Shown here: positions 17,482 to 26,562 of the stretch, piece by piece
Position numbering within the stretch: the stretch's first letter is position 1
Layout of the letters: the number at the start of each line of letters is the position of its first letter
From: Desulfobacca acetoxidans DSM 11109
GTDB lineage: Bacteria; Desulfobacterota; Desulfobaccia; Desulfobaccales; Desulfobaccaceae
Length of the DNA: 64,000 nucleotides
NCBI RefSeq assembly: GCF_000195295.1
Contig: NC_015388.1
Coordinates: 682,001 to 746,000, forward strand
Reading direction: 5' to 3'
Position numbers and translations under genes: made by a program
The notes under the pieces: model-generated
The model's input: only the letters and a program-made list of their open reading frames with translations
What the model was told of the DNA's origin: nothing
Database searches by the model: none

Positions 17482-19248
17482 TCATACCGCATCTCGGCTT
17501 TTTGGGCATACCCCGCATCTACTGCAGATATCGGGTTGGCAGGGTGGAGTCTCCCGCGCGGCCAGGGCGTTTTGGTATTCTTCCCAGAGATACTCCTTAT
17601 GGATGCCATGATCGATAAAATCCCAGGGGAAGACCTCATCCTGGCGGCGCTCCCGCAAAACAAAAAAATCCGGGTTTAAAGAACTCTGGCGGCAGGCTGT
17701 AGTCCAATCCCCGCCAGCGCGATGGGCCGTCAGGAGTAATGTTCCCACACGGCGGTCGCCTCGGGCCAGGAGTGCCTGAATATAAGCCCACTTGGGCAGG
17801 TCGGCATGCACCCGCACCTCCCGCTCCCCGCGCAGCCCGCGCTTCACCATCCTGATGCGGTCTTTGAGTTCGGCCACCCCGGCAAAGGCCGACCACTGGA
17901 AAGGGGTGAAGGGTTTGGGCACGAAAGAGTTCAGGCTGAGGGTGATGCCGGCCAACCGGGAGCGCCCTTGGCTGTGCTTGACTACTGCGTGTTGCAGCCG
18001 TTTAGTCAGGTGGGGAATGTCCGCTATATCTTGCCTGGTCTCGGTGGGTAGCCCCGCCATAAAATAGAGGCGCAGATGCGACAGGCCAGCGGCATGCAGA
18101 TTGATCACCGCCTGTTCCAATTGGACCTCTGAGAGCCCCTTGTTGATAACCCGCCGCATTCTTTCATTGCCGGTTTCCGGGGCCAGGGCCACGCTTTTAA
18201 CGCCGCCTTTTTTCAAGAGGTCGAAGAGCTCGCGGTCGGCGCGATCGGCCCGGATAGAACTCAGCCCTACCTGTTGCCCGGCGGTGGTGATCCAACGGCA
18301 CAGGTCTAAAATCTCCGGGTGGTCGGCCACCGCTGTACCTACCAACCCGATCTTGGCGCCGGTGGCCAAGCCTAATCGAACCTGATCGTGCAACGTGGCG
18401 GCGGAGCGGCTGCGCGGCGGCCGGTAAATGAAACCAGCGGCGCAGAAGCGGCAGCCCCGGCCGCAACCACGGTTGATCTCCACCAGAAACATCCGGCTGA
18501 ATTCGCCGCCCGGGGCCAACAGTCGGCTGTGGACCGGATAAGCGTCCAGATTCATCAGGTGTGGCGGTCTGATGGTTGCGGGAAAACCCGGAGCGACGGC
18601 CATGCGGCGCATAGTCCCATCTTCATCATACTCCGGCCGATAGCTTGTGGGGATATATGTTCCGGGAATATTGGCTGCTAGGTACTGCAAGCGGGTGAGA
18701 CGGTTTTCCGGGCGGCTCGCGTCAGTAAGCGTCTCAAACCACCTTGCCGCATCGCGCTCCCCCTCCCCTAAAAAACAGGCATCCAGGAAAGGCGCCAGAG
18801 GCTCGGGGTTCATGGAGATTGCTATACCCCCGGCGACGATCCAGGGGAATTGCCCCTGCCGTTCTGCGGCTAACAGCGGTATCCGGGCCAGCTCCATGAT
18901 CCTGAGGACATTGAGGTAATCGGGTTCAAAGGAGATGGAAAAAGCCACGGCAGCAAAGTCGGTCAAAGGCCGCTGGGATTCAAGGGTCAGTAACGGGGTC
19001 TGGGTGCGCTGGTATTCTAGTAATTCCTCGGGGCCCGGCAGAAAGGCCCTTTCGCAGGTTAAATCAGGGTGTTCATTCAGCAGGTGATAGATGGTTTGAA
19101 AACCCAGGTTGCTCATCCCCACTTCATATTCGTGAGGATAAACCAGGGCCACCGGTCGTCGATGACCCCATTCCCGGATGATGGCGCCTTGCTCGCGCCC
19201 CAGTCGGTGCTGCAGATGTGCGATGATCTTTCTCGATAAAGAACCCAG
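17482..19248 (-). CDS. B12-binding-domain radical SAM protein next to ftsZ
   Basis: About 588 residues. The N-terminal half resembles the B12-binding radical SAM group (ALVYPHEYEVGMSNLGFQ, FAAVAFSISFEPDYLNVLRI, VAGGIAISMNPEP). The SAM cluster motif is NRGCGRGCRFCAAG. A C-terminal CQPDICSRCGVC adds a possible second cluster site. The usual start would be the GTG at 19152, but the frame continues upstream with LGREQGAIIREWGHRRP, which matches the expected N terminus of this family. The CTG at 19248, 11 bases after an AGGAG site, is my preferred start. The reaction is unknown. It is the last gene of the dcw cluster, just after ftsZ. Confidence 0.75.
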   Translation of the reverse strand: MGSLSRKIIAHLQHRLGREQGAIIREWGHRRPVALVYPHEYEVGMSNLGFQTIYHLLNEHPDLTCERAFLPGPEELLEYQRTQTPLLTLESQRPLTDFAAVAFSISFEPDYLNVLRIMELARIPLLAAERQGQFPWIVAGGIAISMNPEPLAPFLDACFLGEGERDAARWFETLTDASRPENRLTRLQYLAANIPGTYIPTSYRPEYDEDGTMRRMAVAPGFPATIRPPHLMNLDAYPVHSRLLAPGGEFSRMFLVEINRGCGRGCRFCAAGFIYRPPRSRSAATLHDQVRLGLATGAKIGLVGTAVADHPEILDLCRWITTAGQQVGLSSIRADRADRELFDLLKKGGVKSVALAPETGNERMRRVINKGLSEVQLEQAVINLHAAGLSHLRLYFMAGLPTETRQDIADIPHLTKRLQHAVVKHSQGRSRLAGITLSLNSFVPKPFTPFQWSAFAGVAELKDRIRMVKRGLRGEREVRVHADLPKWAYIQALLARGDRRVGTLLLTAHRAGGDWTTACRQSSLNPDFFVLRERRQDEVFPWDFIDHGIHKEYLWEEYQNALAARETPPCQPDICSRCGVCPKSRDAV

Positions 19249-19315
19249 TTTTTTCCTGACTCCTAACTTTTGGACGCTTGACTAATTCTCATCCGGAACC
19301 CCCTGAACCCGGTTT

Positions 19316-20515
19316 TCAATCCGCCTGGCGCAAAAAGGTGGGTATATCGAGCTCATCCTCCTCATAATGGAGATCCGGATGTACTATATTCTTCTTAGAA
19401 TGCAACAATTCCAGGCGCGAACGTTTTTTGCTGTCCGTACGGGCGCGGTCAGGCGTTTGAATCTGTTCGGCTCCTTTGCGGATGATGGTGGGAACGTCGA
19501 GCTCTTCCGGTTCTACCATGACCTTTTTGGCAAGTCGGGCGGTCTCCTCGATATCCGGTTTTTTGCCGATGCCGGTGCCGATCACCGTCACCCGCACTTC
19601 ATCACCTAGGTTTTCATCCACCACCCATCCCCAGATGATATTGGCTTCATCATGCGCCTCTTCCTGGATGAGGGCGGCAGCGTCTTTCAATTCATCGAGG
19701 GAGATTTCCATGCCGCTGGTGATATTAATTAAAATACCCCGAGCGCCCCGGATGGAAAGGTCTTCCAACAACGGGCTGGAGATGGCTTTCTGGGCCGCCT
19801 CTACGGCGCGGTTATTGCCCGAGGAGATGCCGGTACCCATCAGGGCCATGCCCATCTCGCCCATGATAGTGCGTACGTCGGCAAAATCGACATTGATATG
19901 GCCGGTCACCATGATGAGATCGGAGATACCTTTCACAGCGTAGACCAAGACTTCGTTTGCCAGTCGAAAGACTTCAAGCGCCGGGGTGTTCTTGGCGGCA
20001 ACGCTCAGCAGACGGTCATTGGGGATAGTGATCAGTGTATCAACTACTTTTTTGGTGGCCTCAATGCCGGCCTCGGCCTGTTTCATCCGCTTCCGGCCTT
20101 CAAAGAAGAAAGGTTTGGTGACCACCGCGACGGTCAGGGCGCCCAAATCTCTGCAGATCTCAGCAATCACCGGCACACCGCCAGTCCCGGTGCCGCCGCC
20201 CATTCCGGCGGTGATGAAGACCATATCGGCGCCTTTCAGGGCTTCTCGAATGATATCGGCGTCTTCCAGAGCGGCATTGCGGCCGACCTCCGGATCGCCG
20301 CCGGCTCCCAGTCCTTTCGTGAGGTTGGTGCCGAGATTTATCTTCACCGGCGCCTGATTCAGTCCCAGGGCCTGGGAGTCGGTATTTGCGGCCAGGAAGT
20401 CCACCCCCATCAACTGGGCCTGAATCATGTCATTGATGGCGTTGCCGCCGCCCCCACCGATGCCTACGACTTTGATCTTGGCAGAGGACTCATTTTCCAC
20501 CATTTGAACCTTCAT
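19316..20515 (-). CDS. ftsZ: Cell division protein FtsZ
   Basis: A 399-residue tubulin-like GTPase that forms the division ring. The nucleotide site GGGGGNAINDMI is near residue 20, the tubulin signature GGGTGTGGVPVIAE near 105, and the T7 loop NVDFADVR near 207. After a variable linker the C-terminal peptide DELDIPTFLRQ would bind FtsA. A good AGGGAGGGTGG site precedes the ATG. It follows ftsA by 49 bases in the dcw cluster. Confidence 0.98.
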   Translation of the reverse strand: MKVQMVENESSAKIKVVGIGGGGGNAINDMIQAQLMGVDFLAANTDSQALGLNQAPVKINLGTNLTKGLGAGGDPEVGRNAALEDADIIREALKGADMVFITAGMGGGTGTGGVPVIAEICRDLGALTVAVVTKPFFFEGRKRMKQAEAGIEATKKVVDTLITIPNDRLLSVAAKNTPALEVFRLANEVLVYAVKGISDLIMVTGHINVDFADVRTIMGEMGMALMGTGISSGNNRAVEAAQKAISSPLLEDLSIRGARGILINITSGMEISLDELKDAAALIQEEAHDEANIIWGWVVDENLGDEVRVTVIGTGIGKKPDIEETARLAKKVMVEPEELDVPTIIRKGAEQIQTPDRARTDSKKRSRLELLHSKKNIVHPDLHYEEDELDIPTFLRQAD

Positions 20516-20564
20516 CTAATCCACCCTCCCTCTCAGGTATAGCGCCCGTTCGTCCACCGGTATA

Positions 20565-21794
20565 TTAAATTACTTCTTTAAACCATCTTTTCATCCGCGA
20601 TAGAATACGATTAAAAATATTCTGATCCCGGATCCGAAAAGTATCCTTGGATTGCCTGGTGCGTGCCCGGGCCCCGTAGAGGACCAGACCGACTGCCGTA
20701 GCATAGGCTGGGTTATTGATGACATCAGTCAATCCGCCCACTCCTATGGGATAGCCGCGCCGAGTGGGCACGCCTAAAATTTCTTCGCAGAGTTCGGGCA
20801 TTCCCACCAGCATAGATCCACCGCCGGTGACGATCACCCCAGAGATCATCGGCATCTCAAAGCCGGCGCGGATGATCTCTTTCTGGATCATGGTCAGGAT
20901 TTCCTCTACCCTGAGGTGGATAATCTCTGCCAGAATACCTCGCGACAGGGTCCTGGCCTTGCGGCCGCCCAGACCGGGAATCTCGATCAACTGATCCCGA
21001 TCTTCCAACACGTTGAGGGTGCAACCGTGAATCTGTTTCAGTTTCTCGGCCTCAGGCAAGGCCGTTTGCAGCCCCACAGCGATATCATTGGTGAGGTTAT
21101 TGCCGCCCAGGGCCAGCACCCAACTATGCTTTATGGAATTGTCGCTAAAGATGGCCAGGTCAGTCGTTCCCCCCCCCAGGTCGATGAGAGCTACCATAAC
21201 CTCTTTTTCTTCCTCGGCCATTACCGCTTCACCCGAGGCCAGGCTCTGCAGGACAATATCGGCCACATCCAACCCGGCCTTATTACAGCACTTGATAATA
21301 TTATTTACCGCGGCGACGGCTCCGGTGACGATGTGAACCGCGGCCTCCAGACGCACACCATGAATGCCGATGGGGTCTTTGATACCGTCTTGCCCGTCTA
21401 CTTTGAATTCCTGGGGGAGAATATGGATTACCTCCCGGTCTAGCGGGATGGCCACTGCCTTGGCGGCATCTATTACCCGATTAATGTCGGATTGGAGGAC
21501 TTCCCGACTCTTAATAGCGATAATCCCCTGGCTGTTAAACCCTTTGATATGACCGCCGGCAATACCGGTGTACACGGAGCGGATTTCACAGCCGGCCATC
21601 AACTCCGCCTCCTCAACCGCCTGGCGGATTGACTTGACGGTATTTTCAATATTAACGACGACGCCTTTGCGCAAGCCTTGTGAGGGATGAGTGCCGATGC
21701 CGATGATTTCCACACAATTATTCCGCCACTCGCCCACCACGGCGCATATCTTAGTCGTCCCAATATCCAAACCAACTATGAGATCCTGCCCCAC
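20565..21794 (-). CDS. ftsA: Cell division protein FtsA
   Basis: A 409-residue actin-like ATPase that tethers FtsZ to the membrane. Phosphate-binding motifs are VGLDIGTTKI near residue 5 and LIDLGGGTTDLAIF near 205, and the adenosine motif is VIVTGGGSML near 325. The C-terminal amphipathic helix RILSRMKRWFKEV is the membrane-targeting sequence. The DLGGGTT stretch is encoded by a run of nine G on the coding strand, an odd mutable tract in an essential gene. It lies between ftsQ and ftsZ. Confidence 0.97.
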   Translation of the reverse strand: MGQDLIVGLDIGTTKICAVVGEWRNNCVEIIGIGTHPSQGLRKGVVVNIENTVKSIRQAVEEAELMAGCEIRSVYTGIAGGHIKGFNSQGIIAIKSREVLQSDINRVIDAAKAVAIPLDREVIHILPQEFKVDGQDGIKDPIGIHGVRLEAAVHIVTGAVAAVNNIIKCCNKAGLDVADIVLQSLASGEAVMAEEEKEVMVALIDLGGGTTDLAIFSDNSIKHSWVLALGGNNLTNDIAVGLQTALPEAEKLKQIHGCTLNVLEDRDQLIEIPGLGGRKARTLSRGILAEIIHLRVEEILTMIQKEIIRAGFEMPMISGVIVTGGGSMLVGMPELCEEILGVPTRRGYPIGVGGLTDVINNPAYATAVGLVLYGARARTRQSKDTFRIRDQNIFNRILSRMKRWFKEVI

Positions 21795-21804
21795 AATGTT
21801 CCCC

Positions 21805-22737
21805 TTAAGGTGTTTGAGGTTCTGTATTTCTTAAACTTACCAGTACTCGCTGCGGATAATTCAAATCTATTTTTTCGATTTTCTGCCAGTCGCCTCTCTG
21901 TTTTAGAAGCGGCATTACTTTCTGCAGACCGGCTAATTTTTGTTGATGACCCTGAAATCCGATACTTACACCAACCCCCAGCCCGGAGGGGTAGATGGTT
22001 AAGCCTCTCTCTGGGTCTACGTGGATTTCCGAAATGCTCGCTAGATTTAATGAATCGTTTTCCTTTGGCAAGGATTCCATAAAAGTAAAGACCTTAGCCA
22101 GCAAAGGGGCTATTTTACCTTCAACCCGATTAAAATGTTCAAAATGCAGGCCCGTGATGACTGGCAGATCATGAGGGTCTTCAGGCTCCAATTCTTTGAA
22201 TAAAATACCCTGTGGGTTTATGAGATAAAACTTGCCTATTTTCACCAGGGCATAGGGTTGGTGTTCATACACCACGATCCGGAGTTGATCAGGCCACTGC
22301 CTGGTCAGTTCCACCTTTTCAATCCAGCGTTGCTGCAGCAGGGCTTTTTCTACTTTGAAGGGTTGAATTGCCAAAAGGCTGGTGCCCGGCCTGATTTGCA
22401 TTGCCTGTAAGACCTGTTCCGGATGTGAGCGTGCCTGGCCCTCGATTTTCAGGCTTGCAGGGTCTTTGATGCAGAAATAAGGCAGCGTCAGCAAATAATG
22501 ATAGCTGAGCACAAACAGGAGGCTGATCCCGGCTACGACAGAGGTGGCGGCGAATACATAAAATGACCGGACCAGAAATTGCCTTATCCCCTGCCAGGGG
22601 AGCTGCCAGGAGCGGGAATTCCGTCGATACGCATTTCGCTTGAAGTTGATCTTTTCGATTTTTCTCTTGTGACTGCGATGAAACGCATTTGACCGCGTTG
22701 ACCTGCGGCTGCTGGCGTAACTGCGGGCGTAGGTCAT
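21805..22737 (-). CDS. ftsQ: Cell division protein FtsQ
   Basis: About 310 residues. A basic cytoplasmic tail of about 60 residues precedes one membrane helix (FYVFAATSVVAGISLLFVLSY) and a periplasmic POTRA-like domain (FCIKDPASLKIEGQA, GTSLLAIQPFKVEKALLQQ, then WIEKVELTRQWPDQLRIVV). FtsQ bridges early and late division proteins. The ATG at 22737 was chosen because it starts 2 bases after the murC stop with a GGAGAGG site upstream; an earlier start at 22773 would overlap murC. It follows murC directly, where murB and ddl often lie in other bacteria. Confidence 0.92.
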   Translation of the reverse strand: MTYARSYASSRRSTRSNAFHRSHKRKIEKINFKRNAYRRNSRSWQLPWQGIRQFLVRSFYVFAATSVVAGISLLFVLSYHYLLTLPYFCIKDPASLKIEGQARSHPEQVLQAMQIRPGTSLLAIQPFKVEKALLQQRWIEKVELTRQWPDQLRIVVYEHQPYALVKIGKFYLINPQGILFKELEPEDPHDLPVITGLHFEHFNRVEGKIAPLLAKVFTFMESLPKENDSLNLASISEIHVDPERGLTIYPSGLGVGVSIGFQGHQQKLAGLQKVMPLLKQRGDWQKIEKIDLNYPQRVLVSLRNTEPQTP

Positions 22738-22739
22738 AG

Positions 22740-24185
22740 CTAACACACCTCTCCCGATCGGACGGCAAAGCACCGCGAGCCGCCGCTGGCATGCAATGGA
22801 TGGGAAGCCAGGCGCCGAAGCATTTCTTCACCGGTTTTCCAGATATCTCCAGCCCCCATAGTTACTAAGACATCTCCGCGACGCAGATAATTCCAAAGCT
22901 CAGGTGCCAATTCTTCCCGGTTCCCAACGTATTGCACCGCAGTATGTCCGGCTTCTCTGATGCCGCGGTAGAGATCGCGCCCGGAAAGACCGTGGATAAC
23001 CCGTTCTCCGGCGCTGTAGATATCTGTTAAAAACAGTAATTGGGCCTGCTGAAAGATGTCGAAGAAATCCGGTAACAGGGCCTGGGTTCGGCTAAAACGG
23101 TGCGGCTGAAAGGCCACGACCAATCTGCGGCCGGCAAAGGCTTGGGCCATGGCGTCCAAAGTCGCGCGGATCTCGGTAGGATGGTGGCCGTAATCATCAA
23201 TCACCGTTACGCCCTGATTCTCTCCCTTAATCTCGAAACGGCGCTTGATTCTGCCGGTTTGAGCCAAACCGGCTTGAATATCGCGAAAATCCAGGCCCAG
23301 AGCGAATCCGACTGCCGCTGCAGCCAAAGAATTGGCGACATAATGCCATCCGGCCAAAGGAATAGTGATCTGTCCGAGTTTTTTCTCCTGTCGCAGCAGT
23401 GTATAAGAGCTGCCGCCGCCGGTTACCTGGATATGTGCGGCCCGGTAGTTGCCACCAGATTTGAGGCCGTAGGTGATTAAACGTCCTTGGACGCCATAGA
23501 GCAAGGGTCGCAGATTAGGGTCGTCGTAACAGGCCACCACTGCCCCGCCGGGCTGAACCTGATGAATGAATTTGGCGAATACTTCCTGGATGTGCGCCAG
23601 GTCTCGATAGTGGTCCAGATGTTCTCGATCGACATTGGTCACCACCGCGACGTGAGGATTGAACACCAGAAAAGAGCCGTCGCTTTCATCGGCTTCGGCA
23701 ACGAAATAGTCGCCTGGACCCAACACGGCGTTGCCGCCCAGAGAATCTACGATGCCGCCGATTACCACGGAAGGCGCCAAACCTCCCTGTCGTAGGACTG
23801 AGGCCGTCATGGAAGTAGTAGTAGTTTTGCCGTGCGCCCCGGCAATGGCGATCTGGGTTTTTCCCGCCATGAGCATTGCCAACATTTGGGCCCGGGATAA
23901 GATTTGCAGTCCCCTCGCCTGGGCGGCTTTGAGTTCCGGATTATCCAGTCCGATAGCGGAGGAGATTACGACCACCTCAGATTCCAAGAGATTTTCCGGG
24001 GCGTGGCCTTGGAAAAAGGTCACTCCTAAGCGCTGTAATTTTTCGGTCAGCGCATTGGCTGTGAGGTCGGAGCCGCTTACCGCGTAACCCCGGCGGACGA
24101 GTAATTCGGCCAAGCCGCTCATCCCAATGCCGCCGATGCCGATAAAGTGGTAATGTGTTGTCTTTGGATGCATGTAAAGGTCCAT
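22740..24185 (-). CDS. murC: UDP-N-acetylmuramate-L-alanine ligase
   Basis: A 481-residue Mur ligase that adds L-alanine to UDP-MurNAc. The N-terminal nucleotide motif is YHFIGIGGIGMSGLAELL. The ATP site is AGAHGKTTTTSM near residue 118, and the central-domain motif is EADESDGSF. The C-terminal domain contains DDYGHHPTEIRATL and QPHRFSRTQ, both typical of MurC. The gene starts 3 bases after the murG stop and is followed directly by ftsQ. Confidence 0.97.
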   Translation of the reverse strand: MDLYMHPKTTHYHFIGIGGIGMSGLAELLVRRGYAVSGSDLTANALTEKLQRLGVTFFQGHAPENLLESEVVVISSAIGLDNPELKAAQARGLQILSRAQMLAMLMAGKTQIAIAGAHGKTTTTSMTASVLRQGGLAPSVVIGGIVDSLGGNAVLGPGDYFVAEADESDGSFLVFNPHVAVVTNVDREHLDHYRDLAHIQEVFAKFIHQVQPGGAVVACYDDPNLRPLLYGVQGRLITYGLKSGGNYRAAHIQVTGGGSSYTLLRQEKKLGQITIPLAGWHYVANSLAAAAVGFALGLDFRDIQAGLAQTGRIKRRFEIKGENQGVTVIDDYGHHPTEIRATLDAMAQAFAGRRLVVAFQPHRFSRTQALLPDFFDIFQQAQLLFLTDIYSAGERVIHGLSGRDLYRGIREAGHTAVQYVGNREELAPELWNYLRRGDVLVTMGAGDIWKTGEEMLRRLASHPLHASGGSRCFAVRSGEVC

Positions 24186-24188
24186 TGC

Positions 24189-25286
24189 TCAGGAGTTCAG
24201 CAGTTTCTGACACTCCCCGACGAATAAGCTGGCTGCCTGGGGACGGCCCAAAACCCGACTGCGTTCTTCCATCTCAGTTAGTTGTAGGGGTTGGAGTATT
24301 AATTTTTCTATCATCGCAGCAATTTTCTCTCCCGTCAACTCTTCATTTAAGACAAGGAACGCCGCCCTGGCATTACTAAGAAAATCAGCATTTTTCCGCT
24401 GATGTTGGTTGACTGCGTAGGGATAGGGTACCAGTATTCCTACTCTTCCCAGTACCGTCAACTCTGCCAGGGTTGAAGCGCCGGCCCGGCAGACGACCAC
24501 ATGCGCCCGACGCATAAACTCCATGACGTGCGGACTGAACGCCGTTACTGTGGCGCTGCTCCAAAACTGTTTGTATCCTGCCCGGACCATAGCCTCGTCG
24601 GCCTCGCCGGTGAGATGGATGAAGTGCATCTGTTGTTTGTAGGATGCCAGTAATGGCAAAGCACCCAAGATTGCCAGGTTTAGATGATGCGCCCCTTGTG
24701 ACCCGCCCATCACGAGTACTGTGAAAGGCGAATCCTCCCGTTTGGCCGGGGATGGCAGACTGAACTCGGTTCGAACCGGATTACCTATCCATACTGACTT
24801 TTCCGGGGCTGGATTATTTTCGGTCTGCGGGAAGGAAAGGAATATTTTTGCCGCCGTTCCGGCCAGCATCCTGTTCGTGGTTCCCAGGACGGCATTCTGT
24901 TCGTGGATTACCAGGGGTATTTTCAAGCGACGTGCCGCCCAACCGACTGGCCCGGAAATATAGCCCCCCATTCCCACTACCAAATCAGGTTTCTCCCGGC
25001 TGAGGATGCCCCGCGCCCGCCATAGACTGAGCGGCAGGTGAGCCAAGGCCAGCAGCCGCCGTCCCTTGCCGCCTCCCCGGAGGGTTCGGACATCAAGTAT
25101 CTGCTTGGGGAAATCATACTGTTCAATGATATTAAGGGTTACCGGCTTTGGCGTCGTGATAAAGCCTACCCTGGCCTGCAGGGTGCGGCGGAATTCTTCG
25201 GCCACGGCCAGACCGGGAAACAGGTGGCCGCCCGTACCTCCCGCAGCAATCAGCACCTTGCAGGGTTTTGTCGTTTTAGCACCCAT
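24189..25286 (-). CDS. murG: Lipid II synthase MurG
   Basis: About 365 residues, a GT-B glycosyltransferase that adds GlcNAc to lipid I on the inner face of the membrane. Motifs are AAGGTGGHLFPGLAVAE at the N terminus, GMGGYISGPVGWAA near 100, VMGGSQGAHHLN near 195 and CRAGASTLAEL near 280. The ATG at 25286 gives the usual family length; the frame is open to 25331, and neither start has a good ribosome site. It lies between ftsW and murC. Confidence 0.95.
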   Translation of the reverse strand: MGAKTTKPCKVLIAAGGTGGHLFPGLAVAEEFRRTLQARVGFITTPKPVTLNIIEQYDFPKQILDVRTLRGGGKGRRLLALAHLPLSLWRARGILSREKPDLVVGMGGYISGPVGWAARRLKIPLVIHEQNAVLGTTNRMLAGTAAKIFLSFPQTENNPAPEKSVWIGNPVRTEFSLPSPAKREDSPFTVLVMGGSQGAHHLNLAILGALPLLASYKQQMHFIHLTGEADEAMVRAGYKQFWSSATVTAFSPHVMEFMRRAHVVVCRAGASTLAELTVLGRVGILVPYPYAVNQHQRKNADFLSNARAAFLVLNEELTGEKIAAMIEKLILQPLQLTEMEERSRVLGRPQAASLFVGECQKLLNS

Positions 25287-25377
25287 GACCGTAAGCGATA
25301 ACGATGATTCCTTGAAACATTCTGTTCTCATCAGAGTCGACTCGCCGGAGTGGAGCTTAGATCCCCCGCTGCAGGCC

Positions 25378-26562
25378 TTATTTGCCCGCCTGTACGCCTC
25401 TCGCAGGTATTATGGCGCCTTTGGGGCTTCGCGTCAGAGCCTCTTTGGTCCCTCGCCCTTGAGAGCTGATGTTGAGCAGAATCCCGATGGCTACCATGTT
25501 GACAATCAGCGATGAGCCCCCGTAGCTGAGGAAGGGCAGCGACAAACCTTTGGTCGGGAGGATGCCGCTCACCACAGCCATATTAATAGCAGCCTGCAGG
25601 CCGATTAACGCCGTCAAGCCAATGGCGAGATAGGCGCCAAAGTTATCCTGGGCCTTTAGGCTGGCAGCTATTCCCCGCATGAGAATAATGAGAAACAGGC
25701 AGATAACGATCAGGACTCCGAGGAAGCCGATTTCTTCGGCGAGGATAGAAAAGATAAAATCTGTATGGGAATCAGGCAGATAAAATAACTTTTCCCGGCT
25801 CTTGCCGATGCCTAATCCCCAGAAGCCCCCGGAGCCGAGGGCCTGAAGCGAATGTACCAGTTGGTAGCCAGCCTCCTGGGGGTTTTTCCAGGGGTCGATA
25901 AAGGTGGTCATCCGCTCTAGACGCATCTTATTCTTCAAGATAACGTATACCACGAGTGGTGAAGCCGCGATAACTGCCAGGAAAATATGGGTCAGACGAG
26001 TCCCCCCGACAAACAGCATCAGGAAGGTTATTCCCGCCAGGGCCATGGCCGTCCCAAAATCCGGTTCTTTTTCGATGAGAACGATAAAGATGCCGGCAAT
26101 AATAATGTGAGGGAGAAAACCGATGGAGAAATAGCGGATTTTTTCCTGTTTGCGGGCCATGGAATAAGCCAGGAAGATGATGATGGCCAATTTGGCAAAC
26201 TCCGAAGGCTGAATGACCAGAGGTCCTAACCTCAACCAGCGGGAGGCACTGCGGATCCTCACCCCCACCCCGGGGATCAAGACGATTATCAGCAGAAACA
26301 GACTGATAAAAAGAATAAGATAGGCCAGGCGATTGTATAACTGGTAGGGAATCCGCCTTATAAACAACATCAGGCCGGTTCCCAGTACTGCATAAAGCAG
26401 TTGTTTCTTCAGAAAAAAGGTGGGGTCCTGGTACCTGTCCACCGCCAGCACCCCGCTGGAGCTGAATACCATGACCAGGCCGATGCCCAAAAGCAACAGG
26501 GGGGCGATCATCAAAAGATGGTCGCATTCAGGCGGCGCAGATGCGGGAGTTGTGTCTTTCAT
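25378..26562 (-). CDS. ftsW: Lipid II polymerase FtsW (SEDS family)
   Basis: A 394-residue membrane protein with about ten helices. SEDS motifs include LGPLVIQPSEFAKLAIIIFL, KEPDFGTAM and a C-terminal LPTKGLSLPFLSYGGSS. FtsW polymerises glycan strands at the septum together with FtsI. The start overlaps the end of murD by 35 bases and has an AAGGAG site about 9 bases upstream. Confidence 0.96.
   Translation of the reverse strand: MKDTTPASAPPECDHLLMIAPLLLLGIGLVMVFSSSGVLAVDRYQDPTFFLKKQLLYAVLGTGLMLFIRRIPYQLYNRLAYLILFISLFLLIIVLIPGVGVRIRSASRWLRLGPLVIQPSEFAKLAIIIFLAYSMARKQEKIRYFSIGFLPHIIIAGIFIVLIEKEPDFGTAMALAGITFLMLFVGGTRLTHIFLAVIAASPLVVYVILKNKMRLERMTTFIDPWKNPQEAGYQLVHSLQALGSGGFWGLGIGKSREKLFYLPDSHTDFIFSILAEEIGFLGVLIVICLFLIILMRGIAASLKAQDNFGAYLAIGLTALIGLQAAINMAVVSGILPTKGLSLPFLSYGGSSLIVNMVAIGILLNISSQGRGTKEALTRSPKGAIIPARGVQAGK

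Noticed and set aside
21170-21180. Nine-G tract in ftsA as a phase-variation switch
   Set aside because: It encodes the conserved DLGGGTT nucleotide loop of an essential gene, so frameshifts would be lethal.
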